Below, in pieces: positions 59,978 through 64,000 of a stretch of 64,000 bases of DNA. Every line of letters begins with the position of its first letter. The first letter of the stretch is position 1. The notes under the pieces are model-generated. The model did not search any database. It saw nothing but the letters and a program-made list of their open reading frames with translations, and was not told the origin of the DNA. The stretch comes from DASQFI01 sp963780895 (GTDB taxonomy: Bacteria; Acidobacteriota; Vicinamibacteria; Vicinamibacterales; SCN-69-37): the NCBI GenBank assembly GCA_963780895.1, contig CAWAEG010000001.1, positions 186,001 to 250,000 on the forward strand. Reading direction: 5' to 3'. A program made the position numbers and the translations under genes.

Positions 59978-61342
59978 GTGCCGAGCCGTGATCTAGCCCG
60001 ACATCCGGTCTCGTTGGCGGGCGCCGTGTTGACCACCGCAAGCGCGGTGGTCTTCCTCGCCCTGCTCGTCGCGCTTCTGCTCGGCCTCTTCAACAACCCG
60101 TACGCCGCGCTCGTCGTCTTCGTCGCGCTGCCGGCGCTCTTCGTGCTCGGCCTGTTGCTCATTCCGTTCGGCATGTGGCTCGAGCACCGCAGGCTGGTGC
60201 GGCAACCAGGCGCGACGCGGGAATGGTTCGTCATCGATTTCAGGTCACCGGTGACACGCCGCAGGGCCCTGATGTTCGTCGCGTTGACGGCCGTCAATGT
60301 CGTGATCGTGCTGGTCGCGGGGTATGGCGGGCTCCATTCGATGGAGTCCCCGTCGTTCTGCGGCCAGGCGTGCCACACGCCGATGCACCCGCAGTTCACC
60401 GCGTGGCAGAATGCCCCGCACTCGCAGGTCGCCTGCGTGCAATGCCACGTCGGTGAAGGGGGCCGTGCATTCGTCAAGTACAAGATGAACGGCATGCGGC
60501 AGCTGTATCACGTCGTCACGGGGCAGGTCCCGCGACCGATCCCCGGGATCACCGACATTCGTCCCGCGCAAGAGGTCTGCGGAGCGTGTCATTGGTCGGG
60601 CAAGGGATCCGGCGACGTCATCCGCGTCAAGCGCGAGTACGCCGACGATGAGACGAACACCGAGACGACGACCATCCTGCAGGTGTTCCTGGGCGGTCCG
60701 GGCGCGCCGACGCCGAGCGGCCGCGCCATTCATTGGCACGCCGATCCGCGGGTGCGCATCGAATATATCTTCACGGATGGCGAACGCCAGACCATTCCGT
60801 TCGTCAAGTACACGGATGCGCAGGGCCGGGTTCGCGAGTACGCCGCGCAGGGCGCAACGCCGGAGCAGCTTGCGAAGGGCACCTGGCGCACGATGGACTG
60901 CATCGACTGCCATAACGTCGCGGCGCATCGCATCTCGCCGTCACCTGAGCAGGCCGTGGATGCGGCGCTCGCGACAGGACAAATAGACCGCGGACTCCCT
61001 TTCGTCCGGCGCGAAGGCATTCGCCTGATGAAATCGAGTTACTCGACCAGTGACGAGGCCGCGCGCGTCATCGACGAGGATCTGCGGAAGTTCTACACGT
61101 CACGCGGCCGCGCCGTCGACGCCCAGGTCACAGGGGCGGTGACCGCGCTGCAGTCGATCCACCGGCGAAACGTCTTTCCCGTCATGAAAGTCACGTTCGG
61201 CACCTACCCGGACAACATCGGGCACATGACGTCGTCTGGCTGTTTTCGCTGCCACGACGGCAGCCTGACGGCGAAAGATGGCAGCACGATCAACGCGGAC
61301 TGCGAGTACTGCCACAGGCAGATCGAGAAACCTAATCGGTGA
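59978..61342 (+). CDS. Six-haem NapC/NirT-like membrane cytochrome
   Basis: 454 residues from a GTG at 59978. Two N-terminal helices (VVFLALLVALLLGLF, ALVVFVALPALFVLGLLL) and a third (RALMFVALTAVNVVIVLVAG) precede the haem part. Haem sites are CGQACH (residues 128-133, a CX3CH variant), CVQCH, CGACH, CIDCH, CFRCH and CEYCH. The TPMHPQFTAWQNAPHSQVAC stretch resembles the NapC/NrfH quinol-oxidising domain. The C-terminal ~250 residues with the last three sites go beyond the ~200 residues of NapC. It probably links the quinone pool to the periplasmic cytochromes, in either direction. Confidence 0.85.
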   Translation: MPSRDLARHPVSLAGAVLTTASAVVFLALLVALLLGLFNNPYAALVVFVALPALFVLGLLLIPFGMWLEHRRLVRQPGATREWFVIDFRSPVTRRRALMFVALTAVNVVIVLVAGYGGLHSMESPSFCGQACHTPMHPQFTAWQNAPHSQVACVQCHVGEGGRAFVKYKMNGMRQLYHVVTGQVPRPIPGITDIRPAQEVCGACHWSGKGSGDVIRVKREYADDETNTETTTILQVFLGGPGAPTPSGRAIHWHADPRVRIEYIFTDGERQTIPFVKYTDAQGRVREYAAQGATPEQLAKGTWRTMDCIDCHNVAAHRISPSPEQAVDAALATGQIDRGLPFVRREGIRLMKSSYSTSDEAARVIDEDLRKFYTSRGRAVDAQVTGAVTALQSIHRRNVFPVMKVTFGTYPDNIGHMTSSGCFRCHDGSLTAKDGSTINADCEYCHRQIEKPNR

Positions 61343-61422
61343 CCAGCCGTACGCGGGATCGTCACCCCTTGTAGTAGCCGACGCCGCAGTTCTGATCTCC
61401 GACCTTTGTATAAAAGGCCCGG

Positions 61423-61809
61423 CTAGACGTGCTGGTCGATCAAGATTGGATTGCCGTCTGGATCGATCAACATGCAGCTGGCTGGCCCGACGCTGTCTTC
61501 GGCGGCCGCGCTCGCGAGCGCCAGGCCGCTGGACTTGAGACGCCGCTGGTGCTCGCGCACATCGACGAACTGTTCCACCGCTTGCGCCTTGGCGTCCCAC
61601 CCCGGATTGAAGGTCAGGATATTGCGATCGAACATGCCCTGAAACAGTCCCAGGGTGACGACGCCGTTGCGCATGATCAGCCAATTCTGGGCCGCGTCCC
61701 CGCCGACCACTTCGAAATCCAGCTTCTCATAGAACGCGCGAGACGCCTGCAAGTCCTTGACGGCGAGGCTGACGGAGAACGCACCGAGAGTCGTGGGTTG
61801 TGTGGCCAT
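61423..61809 (-). CDS. VOC-family (glyoxalase/dioxygenase fold) protein
   Basis: 128 residues with the glyoxalase-fold pattern: AFSVSLAVKDLQASRAFYEK, LDFEVVGGDAAQNWLIMRNG, and the closing SCMLIDPDGNPILIDQHV. It is a single-domain member acting as a homodimer in known cases. Metal ligands cannot be fixed from the sequence alone and the substrate is unknown. Divergent from an AraC-type regulator 37 bp away, which may control it. Confidence 0.85.
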   Translation of the reverse strand: MATQPTTLGAFSVSLAVKDLQASRAFYEKLDFEVVGGDAAQNWLIMRNGVVTLGLFQGMFDRNILTFNPGWDAKAQAVEQFVDVREHQRRLKSSGLALASAAAEDSVGPASCMLIDPDGNPILIDQHV

Positions 61810-61846
61810 AGGCGCATGAATCTACAATGCGCAGTCGGAGCAGGTC

Positions 61847-62764
61847 TTGCCAGATCTTGCGAATCTCGATTACGTCGGTCGCGTCAACCGAGGCATCGAC
61901 TACGTCACGCAGAACCTCGCCCAGCCGCTGCGGCTCGAGGACGTCGCACGGGCTGCCTGTTTCTCGCCGTATCACTTCCACCGCATCTTTCGTGGCTTGA
62001 TGGGCGAAACGCTGGGTGCCTTCATCAAGCGAGTCCGGCTCGAACGCGCGGTGCACCTGCTCTCGCACCGGAAAGGCACGAATCTGACCGACATTGCTCT
62101 CGCGTGCGGGTTTGCCTCCAGCTCGGACTTCTCGCGGGCCTTTCGCGCGCACTTTGGCGTGTCACCGCGCCGATTCGATGTCAACCAGCTGCGCCAAACG
62201 GGCCGCGACAGAATGCGAGCCGCGCTCCCAGTCGAAGGCAGAAACCGGCTCGAGCAGCTACCCACAGGGACCAATGCCGACGGCTTTGCCGTGACGGTTC
62301 GTCATCTCGCCGCGCGGCGCGTCGCCTACATCCGGGTCCTTCGCCCCTACGAGGGTGACAGCGTCACGAAGGCCTTGGCGCGACTGCTCGCCTGGGCCGA
62401 GGCGCGCGGTCTCGCCGATGGCCAATGGCTTGGCTATCAGTGGGAGGATCCCGAAATCGTGGCGCCCGACAAATGTCGCTATGACGTCGGCCTCGAGATT
62501 CCAGACACGACGGCCGTTGACGAACACGTGAGTGTGACCACGTTTGACGAGTGCCTGATCGCCGAGATCGACGTCCGCGGGCCGATCGATCTCGAGCTGC
62601 GCGCAATGCAGTGGTTCTACCTTGGGTGGTTGCCAAGTAGTGGCTATGTGCCGGCGCACCAACCGATGTTCGAAGCCTGGAACGGCCGGCCGTTCGCGCA
62701 TGGCCTGGAGCACTTCGAGCTTCGCGCGCAGCTTCCGATCGTCGACGACACTCACCCGCTTTGA
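61847..62764 (+). CDS. AraC-family regulator with a GyrI-like effector domain
   Basis: 305 residues from a TTG (MPDLANLDYVGRVNRGIDYV). Two helix-turn-helix units: LRLEDVARAACFSPYHFHRI with GLMGETLGAFIKRVRLERA, and NLTDIALACGFASSSDFSRA with FRAHFGVSPRRF. The C-terminal half (AVTVRHLAARRVAYIRVLRP, IDLELRAMQWFYLGWLPSSG) is a GyrI-like small-molecule-binding domain, as in Rob and SoxS-like relatives. It probably senses a hydrophobic compound and regulates the divergent VOC gene or itself. Confidence 0.9.
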   Translation: MPDLANLDYVGRVNRGIDYVTQNLAQPLRLEDVARAACFSPYHFHRIFRGLMGETLGAFIKRVRLERAVHLLSHRKGTNLTDIALACGFASSSDFSRAFRAHFGVSPRRFDVNQLRQTGRDRMRAALPVEGRNRLEQLPTGTNADGFAVTVRHLAARRVAYIRVLRPYEGDSVTKALARLLAWAEARGLADGQWLGYQWEDPEIVAPDKCRYDVGLEIPDTTAVDEHVSVTTFDECLIAEIDVRGPIDLELRAMQWFYLGWLPSSGYVPAHQPMFEAWNGRPFAHGLEHFELRAQLPIVDDTHPL

Positions 62765-62793
62765 GCGGCGGGAGTCACTCCGTCGGCACAGCG

Positions 62794-63603
62794 TCAGCGC
62801 ACCGCCGCAAGCAGCGGCGCATGCATGCGCTGGAAGGCAACGCCGTCGGCGTCCTTGCCGGCGACGAGAATCCGGAAGGGTTCCGCGCCGGGGGTGAAGC
62901 GCGACAGGTAGGACCCGTCCGTGTCGCCGGCCTCGAGCGGCAGCTCGACAAGTCGCCGTGATTCGCCGGTGACCAGTGACGCCCTGATTTCAGCGACCTT
63001 GCCGCTGACGTGAAGCCTCACGACATTCTCGACACCCGGCGAGGGAACGGCGGTGAAGGTCGTCCGGCCAGCCGGTGCGAATTCCACCTGCGTGAGCCCA
63101 ATCGTGGTGCGTGCCTGGGCCATGATGCCCGACACGCCGCTCCCGGAGACCCGCATGGTCCAGATACCGGGTTCCGGCCGTTTGACAATGACCATCCGCT
63201 CGGCGCGGAAACTGGACACATCGGTGACGTCGTCGCCGACGGCGAGCAGCCCGGACGGTCGCAGGACATGCGCCACCTGAAGACACTGCACCGAGATCGA
63301 GAAGAGCACGCTCTCGACTGATGGATCGATTGGCACGCGGAGCTCGTGCACGCCGGATTTGAGAGACCCGGCCAGCCTGAAGATGGTCTGCGGGTGCGAT
63401 CCAAACGCGATGAGGAGCGTGGCGGAGTCACCGATTTCTTCGGGCGCCAGCAACAGCAGATGACCGCCGGAGCCTTCGGCGATCTGGAAAAACGACGTAT
63501 CGAGACGCGCGCCGCACGGCCAGCCGCTGCGCGAATTCGACGCCTGTTGCTGTCCGCCAATGACAAGCGGACCCACGAGGAGGGCTGCCGCGAGGAGTTT
63601 CAT
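62794..63603 (-). CDS. Secreted beta-rich protein of unknown function
   Basis: 269 residues from the ATG at 63603. A signal peptide (KLLAAALLVGPLVIGG) is followed by three beta-domain-like parts: GVHELRVPIDPSVESVLFSI, then GIWTMRVSGSGVSGIMAQA, then AEIRASLVTGESRRLVELPL and GAEPFRILVAGKDADGVAFQ. The pattern (protective pressure of ligand-type 'vertical' sandwiches after a missing VWA head) recalls C-terminal parts of secreted VWA-type proteins, but no VWA domain is present. The frame is open to 63633 without a better start. Function unknown. Confidence 0.65.
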   Translation of the reverse strand: MKLLAAALLVGPLVIGGQQQASNSRSGWPCGARLDTSFFQIAEGSGGHLLLLAPEEIGDSATLLIAFGSHPQTIFRLAGSLKSGVHELRVPIDPSVESVLFSISVQCLQVAHVLRPSGLLAVGDDVTDVSSFRAERMVIVKRPEPGIWTMRVSGSGVSGIMAQARTTIGLTQVEFAPAGRTTFTAVPSPGVENVVRLHVSGKVAEIRASLVTGESRRLVELPLEAGDTDGSYLSRFTPGAEPFRILVAGKDADGVAFQRMHAPLLAAVR

Positions 63604-63648
63604 AGACACCTTATCGGCACTCCGAAGGCACAATAGGACGGGGGTCGC

Positions 63649-64000
63649 GTGTATTCCAGATTACGTTACGCCGTCCGTCAGCTGATCAAGTCCCCGGGCT
63701 TCACGTTTATTGCCGTGCTTGGACTCGCACTCGGCATCGGCGCAAACGTGGCGCTCTTCAGTGTCGTGAATTCGGTGTTCCTGCGGCCCCTGGCGTTTCA
63801 CGAGCCCGATCGCCTGGTCCGGTTGAGTTCAACCGACGCGGCGCGGAACTTCATTCGAGTTGGTTTTTCCTATACGCGCTTTCTCGACGTGCAGCAGCGG
63901 CAGCAGGTGTTCAGCGACCTGGCGCTCTCCATCTTCAGCGCGTTTACCCTGACCGGACGCGGAGATCCTGAGCAGGTGCTTGGGCTTCGCGCCTCAGCCG
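63649..64000 (+). CDS. ADOP-type ABC transporter permease, N-terminus only (cut by window edge)
   Basis: From a GTG at 63649 the frame gives MYSRLRYAVRQLIKSPGFTF, then the first membrane helix IAVLGLALGIGANVALFSVV and NSVFLRPLAFHEPDRLVRL. This is the start of acidobacterial duplicated orphan permeases, MacB/FtsX-like proteins that lack a nearby ATPase. The periplasmic MacB-like core begins at YTRFLDVQQRQQVFSDLALS and runs off the window. The usual protein has about 800 residues. Confidence 0.88.
   Translation, partial: MYSRLRYAVRQLIKSPGFTFIAVLGLALGIGANVALFSVVNSVFLRPLAFHEPDRLVRLSSTDAARNFIRVGFSYTRFLDVQQRQQVFSDLALSIFSAFTLTGRGDPEQVLGLRASA

Noticed and set aside
1..64000. CRISPR arrays, insertion sequences, tRNA and rRNA genes.
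   Set aside because: I looked for regular direct repeats, transposase motifs and tRNA-like elements on both strands and found none I could support; the only exact tandem repeats are the 14-bp units at 41485-41512 and the coding 36-bp repeat near 29661-29712.

Overview
The window is GC-rich bacterial DNA that most resembles an Acidobacteriota genome, probably of a Vicinamibacterales-like lineage. Supporting features seen here are several Ser/Thr kinases fused to TolB-like and TPR domains, an acidobacterial-type VWFA-related secreted protein next to a TonB-type protein, ECF sigma factors coupled to a kinase or to a zinc-finger anti-sigma factor, the start of an acidobacterial-style orphan ABC permease (ADOP) at the right edge, and many Tat or Sec secreted enzymes. 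The lineage is inferred from gene content; no rRNA or tRNA gene is visible.

Layout. 1-16.2 kb: kinases mixed with secreted or degradative enzymes (PLP enzyme, methyltransferase, RidA, an apparently circularly permuted D-amino-acid-oxidase-like flavoprotein, GH127 glycosidase with an inserted LamG domain, sulfatase, alpha/beta hydrolase). 16.2-26.1 kb: two divergent operons. One encodes an ECF sigma factor, a zinc-finger/TPR anti-sigma factor and a TPR-CHAT peptidase, joined by ATGA overlaps. The other encodes three tandem paralogues of an unrecognised secreted family, a beta-barrel-like protein and a secreted protein. 26.1-32.6 kb: a rearranged zone with a partial duplication and gene fossils around a VWA/TonB-type cluster. 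32.6-49.4 kb: esterases, a GT-C glycosyltransferase, a second large kinase, an S9 peptidase, a sulfotransferase, a PhoX-like protein, and an ECF sigma/kinase pair. 49.7-61.3 kb: an electron-transfer island. 61.4-64 kb: VOC protein, AraC regulator, secreted protein, ADOP permease start.

The electron-transfer island is the most striking part. On the minus strand it encodes a Tat-exported formate dehydrogenase whose reading frame crosses an in-frame TGA at the position of selenocysteine in FdnG-type enzymes, followed by a bacterial SECIS-like hairpin. Next come a fused four-cluster ferredoxin plus NrfD/HybB-like membrane subunit, and FdhE. Divergently, the plus strand encodes a ten-CxxCH MtrA/PioA/DmsE-type cytochrome, an MtrB/PioB-type outer-membrane barrel, a monohaem cytochrome and a six-haem NapC-like membrane cytochrome. 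Together they look like a route between formate, the quinone pool and the outside of the cell.

Seven genes' worth of frameshifts need care: seven strong cases, plus an eighth weaker one, are each repaired by removing one base from a short homopolymer run. All are insertions, so assembly error is more likely than gene decay. Genuine decay is visible separately at 7.3, 26.1-26.7, 27.7 and 38.8-39.1 kb.
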